Assembly (NCBI GenBank): GCA_021823525.1
Contig: JAKANY010000006.1
Location: forward strand, 24,734 to 88,733
Direction of reading: 5' to 3'
DNA length: 64,000 nucleotides
Source of the DNA: Actinomycetes bacterium
GTDB lineage: Bacteria; Actinomycetota; Acidimicrobiia; Acidimicrobiales; RAAP-2
The translations under genes were made by a program, and so were the position numbers. Below the pieces are notes generated by a model that worked only from the letters and a program-made list of their open reading frames with translations, ran no database searches and was not told the DNA's origin. Shown piece by piece: positions 1-7,782 of the stretch; position 1 is the stretch's first letter, and each line of letters begins with the position of its first letter.

Positions 1-250
1 CCTGGTCCAGGCCCACCGCCGAGGAGTCGACACCCGTGACCCGCCAGCCTCGCGCGGCCAGCGCGATCGCGTTGCGCCCCGTCCCGCAGCCCAGGTCGAG
101 CGCGGTGCCCGGGGCGAGCGCGCCCACGAGGGTCACGAGCTCGTCGTCCGGCTCGGTCGACCAGCCGACCGTCGCGTAGCGCTCGTCCCAGGTCGAGGGC
201 GCGTCGACGGGGTGTGCGTGGTGGTGGTGTCCGTGGTGGTGATCGCTCAT
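1..250 (-). CDS. Class I SAM-dependent methyltransferase, 3' part cut by window edge
   Basis: Only the first 83 residues are inside the window. They start with a His-rich stretch (HHHGHHHHAH, about residues 4-13) and then show the SAM-binding motif I LDLGCGTGRN near residues 52-61, followed by the acidic end of strand beta2 (GVDSS). This is the standard class I methyltransferase opening; the substrate cannot be told. The ATG lies one base after the stop of the upstream MarR gene, so the two are almost certainly one transcript. The His-rich head is common in actinobacterial relatives and may bind metal, but that is inference. Confidence 0.8.
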   Translation of the reverse strand, partial: MSDHHHGHHHHAHPVDAPSTWDERYATVGWSTEPDDELVTLVGALAPGTALDLGCGTGRNAIALAARGWRVTGVDSSAVGLDQ

Positions 251-251
251 G

Positions 252-707
252 TCAGCTCCGGGGGCTCGGGGTGAGGGACTGCTCGAGGAGGTCGAGGGCG
301 CGGCGCAGCTCGTCGGCCGCGCGGGCGCCGAGGCTCGCGGCCAGCCACTCCTCGCGCGCGTGGGCGCGCCGTTCGATCTCGGCGACGAGGCGGGCGCCCG
401 CGACGGTCGCGTGGAGGCCGCGCGAGCGGCCCTCGCCCCGCCGGTCGCTCACGAGCAGGCCGCGGGCCTCGAGCGCGTCGACGCAGCGCTTGGTGGACAT
501 GGGGTCCGAGCCCAGCGTGCGGGCGAGCTCGCGCAGCGCCGCGCCCGGCGACGCGGCCACCAGGCGCAAGATGGCGGCCTCGGGCGGCGCGACGTCGAGG
601 TCGGCCAGCTCGTCGCGCCACTGGGCGCGCAGGGCGCGCGCCGCGCGGCTCAGGCGGAACCCGACGCTGTGGGTGACGGCGGGGGCCTCGGCGATCGGCG
701 TGGTCAT
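252..707 (-). CDS. MarR-family transcriptional regulator
   Basis: A 151-residue protein of the usual MarR length. The centre reads as a winged helix: PPEAAILRLVAASPG, then LRELARTLGSDPMSTKRCVDAL (recognition helix region, residues about 58-80), then the wing with LLVSDRRGEGRSRGLHATVAG. The flanking helices that form the dimer interface are present at both ends. It sits head to tail with a methyltransferase and divergent to a DUF2236 oxygenase with only 50 bases between the starts, so it probably controls one or both. The ligand is unknown. Confidence 0.87.
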   Translation of the reverse strand: MTTPIAEAPAVTHSVGFRLSRAARALRAQWRDELADLDVAPPEAAILRLVAASPGAALRELARTLGSDPMSTKRCVDALEARGLLVSDRRGEGRSRGLHATVAGARLVAEIERRAHAREEWLAASLGARAADELRRALDLLEQSLTPSPRS

Positions 708-757
708 GGGAGTAGTGTAACGACCGTGACACCTCTCGTGACCGCCGCGGGGCCGGG

Positions 758-1600
758 GTGACGCCGCTGCGCGACGCGTCGGGCTCGGGCCTGGCTCCCG
801 ACCTCGTCGAGGACCTCCTGAGCGGCCTGGTGCTGGCGGCCGCCGGAGCGAATGTCGTGCTGCAGCTGGCCCACCCGGCCGTGGGCCACGCCGTGGCGTC
901 CGAGCCGGTCCCGGCGGGCTCGCTGCGGACCCACCCGTGGCGGCGCACCCGCACGACGCTCGCGTACCTGGCGGTCGCGCTCGTGGGCAGTGACGCCGAG
1001 TGCCGGGCGCTGGCCCGGGCGATCACCGCCGAGCACCGGCGAGTGCGCTCGGGGCCGGACGCCCCCGTCCCCTACGACGCGCTCGACCCCGCCCTGCAGC
1101 TGTGGGTCGCCTCGTGCCTCTACCGCGGGGCGTGCGACGTGCTCGACGTCGTGCGCCCCGAGGGCCTGCCCGAGGCGCAGCGCGACGCCCTCTACCACCA
1201 CGCGGCGCGTCTCGGGACCTGCCTGCAGGTGCCGCGCGCGGCGTGGCCCGTCGATCGCGCGGCCTTCGATCGCGCCTTCGACGCGCAGCTCGCCGGCCTG
1301 CACCTGGACGCGGTGACCCGTCCCTACCTCCATGAGGTGGTCTCGCTGGCGGCCTTCGGGTGGCCGCTGCGCGCGGCGGCCCCGCTCTCGCGGGCCCTCG
1401 CGGGCTACTTCCTGCCTGCCCACCTCGGCAGCGAGCTCGGGGTCGAGCTCGGCGACGCGTCGCGCCGCCGGATCGGGCGGGTGCTGCGCCTCGTCGCGCG
1501 CGCGCAGCGTCGCCTGCCGAGCGCGCTGCGCACGCTGCCCTTCACGTGGGTGCTCGCCGACCTGCGCCGCCGACTACGACGCGGGCGCCCGCTCCTGTAG
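758..1600 (+). CDS. Oxygenase MpaB/DUF2236 family protein
   Basis: A 280-residue protein with the pattern of the DUF2236 (MpaB / latex-clearing-protein-like) haem-binding family: an early helix with LQLAHPAVGHAVA (residues about 31-45), the RTTLAYL segment, the ITAEHRRVR motif with a conserved His, and YDALDPALQLWVASCLYRG. Members oxidise diverse substrates, and this one's is unknown. The start is GTG, soon after the divergent MarR start. Its last 27 bases overlap the 3' end of the convergent universal stress protein gene. Control by the neighbouring MarR protein is plausible but not shown. Confidence 0.8.
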   Translation: MTPLRDASGSGLAPDLVEDLLSGLVLAAAGANVVLQLAHPAVGHAVASEPVPAGSLRTHPWRRTRTTLAYLAVALVGSDAECRALARAITAEHRRVRSGPDAPVPYDALDPALQLWVASCLYRGACDVLDVVRPEGLPEAQRDALYHHAARLGTCLQVPRAAWPVDRAAFDRAFDAQLAGLHLDAVTRPYLHEVVSLAAFGWPLRAAAPLSRALAGYFLPAHLGSELGVELGDASRRRIGRVLRLVARAQRRLPSALRTLPFTWVLADLRRRLRRGRPLL

Positions 1601-1999
1601 GGGGACGATCACGACGGGGACCGGGCTGTGCTCGGCGACCTCGAGGCTCGTGCTGCCGAGCAACCGCCCGCTGTGGGTGGCGTGACCCCGGGTGCCCACG
1701 ATGATGAGGTCAGCGGGCGGATCGAGCTCGGCGGCGCGCAGCAGCGTCGTGCACGGGTCGCCATCGTCGAAGGCGAAGTGGACGCGCTCGGGCGGGAAGT
1801 CCGCGACGGCGACGATCTTTGCCACCTGGTCGGGCAGCGCGGTGACGTCGCGATGCTCGTAGCGCTCGAGCAGCCCCGTCGCGTGCAGGACGAGCACCTG
1901 CGCGCCACAGGAACTCGCCATCATCAAGGCGAACTCCAAGGCGGCGTCGGCGTTCGCCGATCCGTCGTAGCCGACGGCGATCCTCGTGGGCCCGCTCAT
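1574..1999 (-). CDS. Universal stress protein (UspA family)
   Basis: A 141-residue single-domain USP. It begins RIAVGYDGSANADAALEFA, the typical first strand with the conserved Asp, and carries the ATP-binding signature GTRGH...GRLLGSTS near the C-terminus (residues about 107-122), so it probably binds ATP. The start ATG overlaps the stop of the upstream deacetylase gene (ATGA), indicating translational coupling. The operon also encodes a Pat-like acetyltransferase. In mycobacteria Pat is known to acetylate a USP, so this protein could be a substrate of its two neighbours; that is inference. Confidence 0.9.
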   Translation of the reverse strand: MSGPTRIAVGYDGSANADAALEFALMMASSCGAQVLVLHATGLLERYEHRDVTALPDQVAKIVAVADFPPERVHFAFDDGDPCTTLLRAAELDPPADLIIVGTRGHATHSGRLLGSTSLEVAEHSPVPVVIVPLQERAPAS

Positions 2000-3033
2000 G
2001 GTGCCTCCCCGAAGGCCTGCGCGCGCACCATCTCCACCGTGGCGTGGCGCTCGGCCCGTATGCGGGCGACCTGGTCGACGCCAGTGCCGCCCTGGCTGAT
2101 CTCCTCGAGTGCGGGGGACGCGTCGAGCAGCGCTCCGAGGGTTCCGGTGACCGAGTGGCGCAGGGCCTCGAGGTCGTAGCCGCCCTCGAGGTAGACCGCG
2201 AGGCGACCCGGCCGCGAGAAGCCCGTGACCCACTGGGCCAGACGGGCGAAGTCGCCCGACGTGAGCAGGAAGTCGGCCATGGGGTCGTCGCGGTGGCCGT
2301 CGAAGCCCGCCGAGACCAGGGTCCAGGTCGGGTCGAAGTCGGCGATGACCGGCCCGGCGATCTCCTCGAAGGCCCGTAGCACCACGTCGCCCGTTGCCCC
2401 GGCGGGCAGGGGCAGGTTCACCGTCCGGTCGATGGCGCCCAGCCCCCCGATCTCGGCGGCGACCCCGCTGCCCGGGAACAGCGGCCACTCATGGGCGGAC
2501 ACGTAGAGCACGTCGGGGTCGTTCCAGAAGATGGCCTGTGTGCCGTTGCCGTGGTGGACGTCCCAGTCGATGACGACGACGCGCTCGCCCGCGCTGCGCA
2601 GGGCGGCGGCCCCGACGGCCACGTTGTTCACCAGGCAGAAGCCCATGGCGCGGTCGCGCAGCGCGTGGTGCCCGGGTGGGCGCACGGCGATGAAGCCGAC
2701 CCCCTCGCCGCGCCGGTGCATCTCGTCGAGCACCGCGAGGCCCGTCCCGGCCGCCAGCTGGGCGAGGGGCCACGAGTCGAAGGTCGCGTAGGTGTCCGCG
2801 TCGAGGTCTCCGCCGCCCTCGAAGCAGAACGCGCCGAGCTCGTCGAGGTAGACGGGCTCGTGGACCCGGGCGAGCTCGGGTCGCGTCGCGCTGCGCGCGG
2901 GCACGCGCACGACGTCGGTGCCCAGGTGCAGGTCCTCGACGCCCTCCCACACGGCGGCCAGGCGCGCCGGGCGCTCGGGATGCCCCGGGTCGGCGTGGCC
3001 CGTCGAGTCGAGCAGCTCGTGGGTGATGAGCAT
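1996..3033 (-). CDS. Histone deacetylase family (AcuC/HDAC-like) lysine deacetylase
   Basis: A 345-residue zinc-dependent amidohydrolase of the arginase/deacetylase fold. Visible motifs, in order, are HPERPARL near the N-terminus, RPPGHHA (catalytic His pair), VIDWDVHHGNGTQ (zinc ligands Asp and His), SAGFDGHRDDPM (second metal Asp region) and LEGGYD. All catalytic residues expected for an active enzyme are present. The gene lies between a GNAT acetyltransferase (one-base gap) and a universal stress protein (ATGA overlap), which favours protein lysine deacetylation over acetoin or polyamine metabolism, though small-molecule substrates remain possible. Confidence 0.92.
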   Translation of the reverse strand: MLITHELLDSTGHADPGHPERPARLAAVWEGVEDLHLGTDVVRVPARSATRPELARVHEPVYLDELGAFCFEGGGDLDADTYATFDSWPLAQLAAGTGLAVLDEMHRRGEGVGFIAVRPPGHHALRDRAMGFCLVNNVAVGAAALRSAGERVVVIDWDVHHGNGTQAIFWNDPDVLYVSAHEWPLFPGSGVAAEIGGLGAIDRTVNLPLPAGATGDVVLRAFEEIAGPVIADFDPTWTLVSAGFDGHRDDPMADFLLTSGDFARLAQWVTGFSRPGRLAVYLEGGYDLEALRHSVTGTLGALLDASPALEEISQGGTGVDQVARIRAERHATVEMVRAQAFGEAP

Positions 3034-3034
3034 C

Positions 3035-3673
3035 TCAGCGCAGCGCGGCCGCCCGCGCCGCGGCCCAGCGGCGGCGTCGCGCCTCCTGGGCGGCCTCGCT
3101 CTCGGGCGTGGGCGCGATGGGGAAGCGAACGTAGATGATCTCGTCCTCCAGTCGAGCCGTCACCGGGAAACCCGAGTTGCGAAAGACCCCCATCATGGCA
3201 CGGTTGTCGGCCTGGGTCTCCGCGACGAAGGTGGTGATGCCGCACTCCCAGGCGGCCTGGGCCAGGTGGTCGAGGAGCAGGAGGCCGAGCCCCTGGTGCT
3301 GGTAGTGGTCCGACACCAAGAAGGCGACCTCGGCGCGGTCACTCGTCTCGATGCGGTCGTAGCGCCCGACCGCGACCAACTCGCCGTGCTCGATGATGAT
3401 GAAGGCCAGGCGATCGACGTAGTCGACGTTCGTCAGGTGGTCAAGCTCGGCCGCCGACAGCGAGGGGTGCAGCGAGAAGTACCGGCGAAAGACCGAGTCT
3501 GGCGAGAGGCCCTCGTGGAAGTGCTGGAGGATCTCGGCGTCATCTGGGCGGATCGGGCGCAACTGGTAGGTGACGCCGTGTCCGGTGGTCACACGCGTGG
3601 TCAGATGGGATGGATAGACCCATGGACGCGGCGCGCCGGTGGCCCTCAGTGGACGGTCCGTCAAGTCAATCAT
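3035..3673 (-). CDS. GNAT acetyltransferase resembling the catalytic domain of Pat
   Basis: A 212-residue protein with one GNAT domain (residues about 37-190). The acetyl-CoA loop is HQGLGLLLLDHL (Q/R-x-x-G-x-G type), preceded by the beta4 strand AEVAFLVSD. The segment around SPDSVFRRYFS, LDHLTNVDY and RAMMGVFRNSGF resembles the GNAT domain of actinobacterial protein lysine acetyltransferase Pat, but no cyclic-nucleotide-binding domain is attached. The C-terminus is an Arg/Ala-rich helix. It is the first gene of the GNAT-deacetylase-USP operon, with an SD-like GAAAGGGA in front of the ATG. Confidence 0.85.
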   Translation of the reverse strand: MIDLTDRPLRATGAPRPWVYPSHLTTRVTTGHGVTYQLRPIRPDDAEILQHFHEGLSPDSVFRRYFSLHPSLSAAELDHLTNVDYVDRLAFIIIEHGELVAVGRYDRIETSDRAEVAFLVSDHYQHQGLGLLLLDHLAQAAWECGITTFVAETQADNRAMMGVFRNSGFPVTARLEDEIIYVRFPIAPTPESEAAQEARRRRWAAARAAALR

Positions 3674-4153
3674 GGGGTCCCTTTCTCCACCCCCCGGGTC
3701 GACATCCCCCGTGAACCCGTCATAGCACCGTGGCGCGTACGGCGTGGTCGGGGTCCGTGATACTACCCATCGGCGAACGGAATGGCGACGTTAACCGGCA
3801 CGTCGTCCATCATCGACCAGGGAGAAAAGGGAGACTCCTTCCCCGCACGTCACATCGGCGCGCCGTTCCCGACGTTGCGAACACGCACTCGAAGCACACA
3901 TTCTGGCGGGGTCTCGTTGTGAGACATGACCGCCATGGTGAACGAGGCCAGTTCCTGCTCCAATGAGGGGGACAGATCGCCATTTCCCGGTGCCGAAGGG
4001 CTCCGCGGCATGCCGTGGTCGCAGTTCGGAGGGATGACATGCCGCCGGACATCGAACTGGAGATCGCACTGCGTGAGGGCGGTCTACCACAAATTTGACC
4101 CAACAAAGTTGTATGATGAGGGTGCCCACCACGTCGAGGGGCAGGAGTGTGAC
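3674..4153. other. Intergenic region without a convincing gene
   Basis: About 480 bases between the divergent acetyltransferase gene and a small ORF. Open frames cross it on both strands, but none has a ribosome binding site joined to a recognisable protein. One runs into the small ORF in frame and looks like upstream extension only. It must contain the promoter of the leftward acetyltransferase operon. Near its right end lies an AT-rich patch with a short palindrome, listed separately. Confidence 0.6.
4095..4117 (+). promoter_or_regulatory. Possible operator/promoter with CAAC-AAA-GTTG palindrome
   Basis: An AT-rich patch in GC-rich surroundings reads TTGACC, then the perfect palindrome CAACAAAGTTG (4101-4111), then TATGAT (4112-4117). 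The TTGACC/TATGAT spacing is 11 bases, too short for a normal sigma-70 pair, so the palindrome next to a TATGAT -10-like box is the firmer part. It lies 37 bases upstream of the antitoxin-like small gene, where autoregulation would be expected. Confidence 0.35.
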
Positions 4154-4378
4154 ATGGCGATGAGCAATTCAGTGATTGTTCCGAGCGGTCGAGCGTGGTC
4201 CGCCTACGACACCATCGCGGATGCGCTCGCTTCGGGGACCAGTGTGTCCCTGGACGTCGATGGCGAGTCGCTGGAACTCTCGCGTGAACTTGTCGACGTG
4301 CTGCGTCAGGCGGCCGAGCTGCTCGCGCGAGACAAGGCCATCGAGATCACCCCGCGAGCGCGACTCCGATTCGTGTGA
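4154..4378 (+). CDS. Small protein resembling the N-terminal half of an excisionase-type antitoxin
   Basis: A 74-residue acidic protein. The part LELSRELVDVLRQAAELLARDKAIEITPRA resembles, in pattern, the domain that precedes the helix-turn-helix in a family of actinobacterial excisionase-like antitoxins, where a segment such as ELTTQQAADLL follows. Here the protein stops just before that point and no convincing helix-turn-helix is visible in any frame afterwards, so it may be a remnant or a stand-alone partner. No toxin gene (PIN domain or similar) is seen next to it. Function is not assigned. Confidence 0.45.
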   Translation: MAMSNSVIVPSGRAWSAYDTIADALASGTSVSLDVDGESLELSRELVDVLRQAAELLARDKAIEITPRARLRFV

Positions 4379-4566
4379 CGCCCTGACCAACACTTCACGG
4401 ACATCGGAAGGGAAGGCGTACGTGGCGGCACGCAGGTCTTTGGTCGCCCGGTCGCCTGGTGTCAGCCAGTACGCTGTCAGCGAGCTTTCAAGACTGCAAC
4501 GTCGCACGAGGCTGATCGGACCCCATATGAACGATGGCATAGGCTCAGTCGCTCCGAGGAGGATCG

Positions 4567-6378
4567 TTGGCCTTCAGACGTAAGGACAAGGAGCCGTCGG
4601 GAACCGAGGGGGGTGCTCTGGATACCGACCAGTCGACGGTGGTGTCGCCCCATTCCGAAGCAGATGAGGAAGGTCCCCGTTCTCATAAGGACAGCGGGCC
4701 CGTTGTTGGGCGTCTGGGAGACACTCTCGTCAGAACCGGGGCTATTACCTCGGAGCAGTTGTCCCGGGCACTACGCGAACAGCAGAGCAGTGGCGCTCGC
4801 CTGGGTCAGATCCTGATCAACCACGGTGTGATCGACGAGCGGACCCTCACCACGGCGCTGTCAATACTGCTCGCGTTGCCGGTGGTCAACTTGCACCAGA
4901 TCGACTTGGACGCCAAGTTGCTGGAGGCAATGGACGAGGAGTTCGCGAGGGCCAACTTGGTCGTCCCGGTCGCCGAGGACGGCGACACCGTCATCGTTGC
5001 TTGTGCTGAGCCCCGCAACGAGTTGCAGGTACAACTGGCCGAGCACCTGGGGCGACCCGTGCGTCTCGAAATCGCTTCGGCGTCAGATATTCGCTGGGCG
5101 CTCGACAGCAACTACCGGGCCATCGCTGATGTCGGCTCCCTGGTAGAGGCGTTCAAGGTCGTGGAGGAGTCACGTCGGCGCGGGCCCGAGATTATCCCCA
5201 CCGAGTTGATCTCTGACGACGCACCGATTGTCCAGGTCGTCGACCGGATCTTGACGCAGGCGATGCGCGATCGCGCGTCTGATGTCCATATCGAACCCTC
5301 CGATGATGTCGTGAGAGTGCGCTTTCGTATCGACGGCGCACTCAGCGAGGTTCTTCAACTCCCCGCATCCATTGGCCCGGGGTTGGTGAGTCGAATCAAG
5401 ATCATGGCGGACATGAACATCGTCGAGCGGCGTCGACCCCAAGACGGGCAGTTAACGGTCACGATTGACGACAAGGAGGTCGACGTCCGCGTCTCCACGG
5501 TAGCCACGATCATGGGCGAAAAGTGCGTGTTGCGGATCCTCGACAAGACGCGCTCCTTGCTCCGATTGGCCGATTTGGGAATGCCGAGCGATACGCACCA
5601 CGCATACTCCAAGTTGGTGCGAGCTCCCTTTGGAATGGTGCTATGCGCGGGGCCGACTGGCAGTGGAAAGACGACGACACTTTACGCCACGGTCTCGGAA
5701 ATTGGTAACGAGGCGATGAATGTCATGACCATTGAGGACCCCGTAGAGTACGTCTTTCCCATGATCAACCAGATCCAGACCAACGACACCGCAGGGCTCA
5801 CTTTCGCGACGGGGCTCAAGTCGATTCTTCGTCAGGATCCCGACGTGATCCTGGTCGGAGAGGTCCGTGACGTCGAGACCACGCGCGTGGCGGTCCAGTC
5901 GGCTCTCACGGGGCACTTCGTGATCTCGTCCATGCACGCAACTGATTCGGTCGCGGCCCTTCACCGCCTGCTCGACATGGGAATCGAGTCGTTTCTCGTT
6001 GCCTCCTCGGTACTAGCCGTGGTCGGTCAGCGACTGCTTCGTCGGATCTGCGTATCGTGCAAGGCCACCTATTCGCCGACTGACGAGGAAATCCTGTTCT
6101 ACGAGGAGAGTGGAGGCGAGCCCAAGGACGTCTTCTATCACGGAGCGGGCTGCAATTACTGCAGCCACACGGGATACCAGGATCGCATCGGCATCTACGA
6201 GCTTCTGGTCATGTCGCCGGAGATTAGGCGACTGATCGTTGGTTGGGCAACGCAGGAAGAGTTGCGCACGCTCGCGGTCAAACAGGGCATGCGAACCTTG
6301 CGCCAGGAGGCGCTCAACCTCGTAGCCCAAGATGTCACGACGATCAGCGAGGTAATCCGGAGCGTCTACACGCTATGA
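4567..6378 (+). CDS. pilB: Type IV pilus assembly ATPase PilB with MshEN-type N-terminal domain
   Basis: A 603-residue GspE/PilB ATPase that powers pilus extension at the inner face of the membrane. Residues 49-72 (starting RLGDTLVRTG, ending Q72) and 78-101 (starting RLGQILINHG) form two 24-residue repeats separated by five residues, the layout of the c-di-GMP-binding MshEN domain. The ATPase part has Walker A GPTGSGKT (362-369), Asp-box LTIEDPVEYVF-like sequence MTIEDPVEYVF, Walker B ILVGEVRD, and a four-cysteine zinc site (CVSC...CNYC, about 495-545) typical of PilB rather than PilT. The start is TTG, chosen because GAGGAGGA (4556-4563) lies just before it. It overlaps pilC by ATGA. Confidence 0.95.
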   Translation: MAFRRKDKEPSGTEGGALDTDQSTVVSPHSEADEEGPRSHKDSGPVVGRLGDTLVRTGAITSEQLSRALREQQSSGARLGQILINHGVIDERTLTTALSILLALPVVNLHQIDLDAKLLEAMDEEFARANLVVPVAEDGDTVIVACAEPRNELQVQLAEHLGRPVRLEIASASDIRWALDSNYRAIADVGSLVEAFKVVEESRRRGPEIIPTELISDDAPIVQVVDRILTQAMRDRASDVHIEPSDDVVRVRFRIDGALSEVLQLPASIGPGLVSRIKIMADMNIVERRRPQDGQLTVTIDDKEVDVRVSTVATIMGEKCVLRILDKTRSLLRLADLGMPSDTHHAYSKLVRAPFGMVLCAGPTGSGKTTTLYATVSEIGNEAMNVMTIEDPVEYVFPMINQIQTNDTAGLTFATGLKSILRQDPDVILVGEVRDVETTRVAVQSALTGHFVISSMHATDSVAALHRLLDMGIESFLVASSVLAVVGQRLLRRICVSCKATYSPTDEEILFYEESGGEPKDVFYHGAGCNYCSHTGYQDRIGIYELLVMSPEIRRLIVGWATQEELRTLAVKQGMRTLRQEALNLVAQDVTTISEVIRSVYTL

Positions 6379-7739
6379 GCGCCGCCGAGCCCGATCAGCG
6401 CGCCAGCCAGAAGCGGGCGGCGAAGGACCAGCGCGATGAACGCCGCGCGCGCAAGCGCGAGGCGGTCATCGCCAAGCGCTCGAGCAAGGACCGGCAGCGG
6501 CGGAAACCGACGAAGAATCATGACCTTCCGATCAAGCAGTTCTCCTTTGTTGCCCTGGACGATCAGGGAAAGGCGACGCGAGGTGTCGAGAAGGCTCCCA
6601 CCGCCGGCGCTGCGCACCTCGCGCTGCTCCGCCGCGGTCTCCAGCCCGTCGAGCTCAGCGAGCGACGCAGCATCTTGAAGTTCGAGATCACCAAGAAGAT
6701 GGTGCCGCGCAAAGAGGTGATGAACTTCTCGCGGCAGCTCTCTGTCTTTATTCGAGCAGGTGTTCCGATAATGGAGTCTCTTGAGGTGATCTTGGAGGAG
6801 ACGACCGGCAAGATGATGCGTGTCGTGGTCACCGACATGATCGATGCGCTTCGCAACGGAGATACCTTCGCCGCAGCCGCAGCAAGTCATCCCGAGGCGT
6901 TTCCCAACTACTACGTCGGCATCCTGGAGTCCGCGGAACTGACGGGCAATCTCGATGCAGTCCTCAATCAACTGGCCGACTACATGGATCGCGATCTCAA
7001 AGCGCGAAGCAAGATCACGTCGGCCCTCATCTATCCGGCCGTTGTTGCGGTGCTTTCGATCGTCGTCGTCGTGATCCTAACGGTCTTCGTACTCCCCCGC
7101 TTTGTCGTCTTCTTCAAATCGCTCAATGCAAAGCTTCCCCTTGTCACGCGCTTGATGCTCGACATGTCGGGGTATCTCACGCGGTGGTGGTTTGTCCTGG
7201 TAGGCGGTGCGGTCATTTTGGTGGCGCTCTTCCTCACCATGCGGCGCACGAAGAACGGGCGCGCCATCTTGGACTCGTGGTTGCTGAGGATTCCGGTCAT
7301 CGGGGACATCACCCAGACGTCGATTCTCGAGCGGACGCTGCGCATCCTGGCCTCGATGCTGCGCGCCGGTGTTGATATGCCTCGATCGATGGCCGTCATG
7401 GCCGAGTCGGCGAACAACTCGGTCTATCGAACGGCGATCGAGCATATCCGCGACGAGATGATGGAGGGTCAGGGCCTGGCGACCCCGCTGGCGCGTACCG
7501 GCCTCTTCCCCGGAGCCGCCCGCCAGATGCTTCGCGTCGGCGAGGAGACGGGAACGCTAGATCAGCAGCTCGAAGTCGCGGCCACCTACTACGGCCGAGA
7601 GCTCGAGACCAAGGTCGACCACGCGACGTCACTGTTCGAGCCAGCCATCATCATCGTCATGGGAGTGGTCGTTGGATTTGTTGCGATTGCGTTGATCTCG
7701 GCCATGTACGGTATCTACAACCAGGTCCAGATTCACTAG
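6375..7739 (+). CDS. pilC: Type IV pilus inner-membrane platform protein PilC
   Basis: A 454-residue protein of the GspF/PilC family, the membrane platform that couples PilB and PilT to pilin movement. After a very basic, Lys/Arg-rich head of about 50 residues come two cytoplasmic T2SSF domains (first with MVPRKEVMNFSRQLSVFIRAG, second with ILERTLRILASMLRAGVDMP) and three membrane segments at about residues 215-245, 270-290 and 419-450. The ATG overlaps the pilB stop (ATGA), which sets the start; a longer upstream frame exists but would lie inside pilB. Confidence 0.94.
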   Translation: MSAAEPDQRASQKRAAKDQRDERRARKREAVIAKRSSKDRQRRKPTKNHDLPIKQFSFVALDDQGKATRGVEKAPTAGAAHLALLRRGLQPVELSERRSILKFEITKKMVPRKEVMNFSRQLSVFIRAGVPIMESLEVILEETTGKMMRVVVTDMIDALRNGDTFAAAAASHPEAFPNYYVGILESAELTGNLDAVLNQLADYMDRDLKARSKITSALIYPAVVAVLSIVVVVILTVFVLPRFVVFFKSLNAKLPLVTRLMLDMSGYLTRWWFVLVGGAVILVALFLTMRRTKNGRAILDSWLLRIPVIGDITQTSILERTLRILASMLRAGVDMPRSMAVMAESANNSVYRTAIEHIRDEMMEGQGLATPLARTGLFPGAARQMLRVGEETGTLDQQLEVAATYYGRELETKVDHATSLFEPAIIIVMGVVVGFVAIALISAMYGIYNQVQIH

Positions 7740-7782
7740 GTGAGCCCGCCGACGCAGAGTCGGACTCGGAGGGAGGTGCTCG

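Noticed and set aside
3730..4153. Short frames on both strands in the 3.7-4.1 kb spacer
   Set aside because: No SD, no recognisable domain, low coding character.
4379..4566. Helix-turn-helix half of the antitoxin-like protein shifted to another frame
   Set aside because: I read all three forward frames after 4378 and saw no segment like LTTQQAADLL.
6243..6374. Upstream extension of pilC inside pilB
   Set aside because: The ATGA overlap at 6375 is the natural coupled start.
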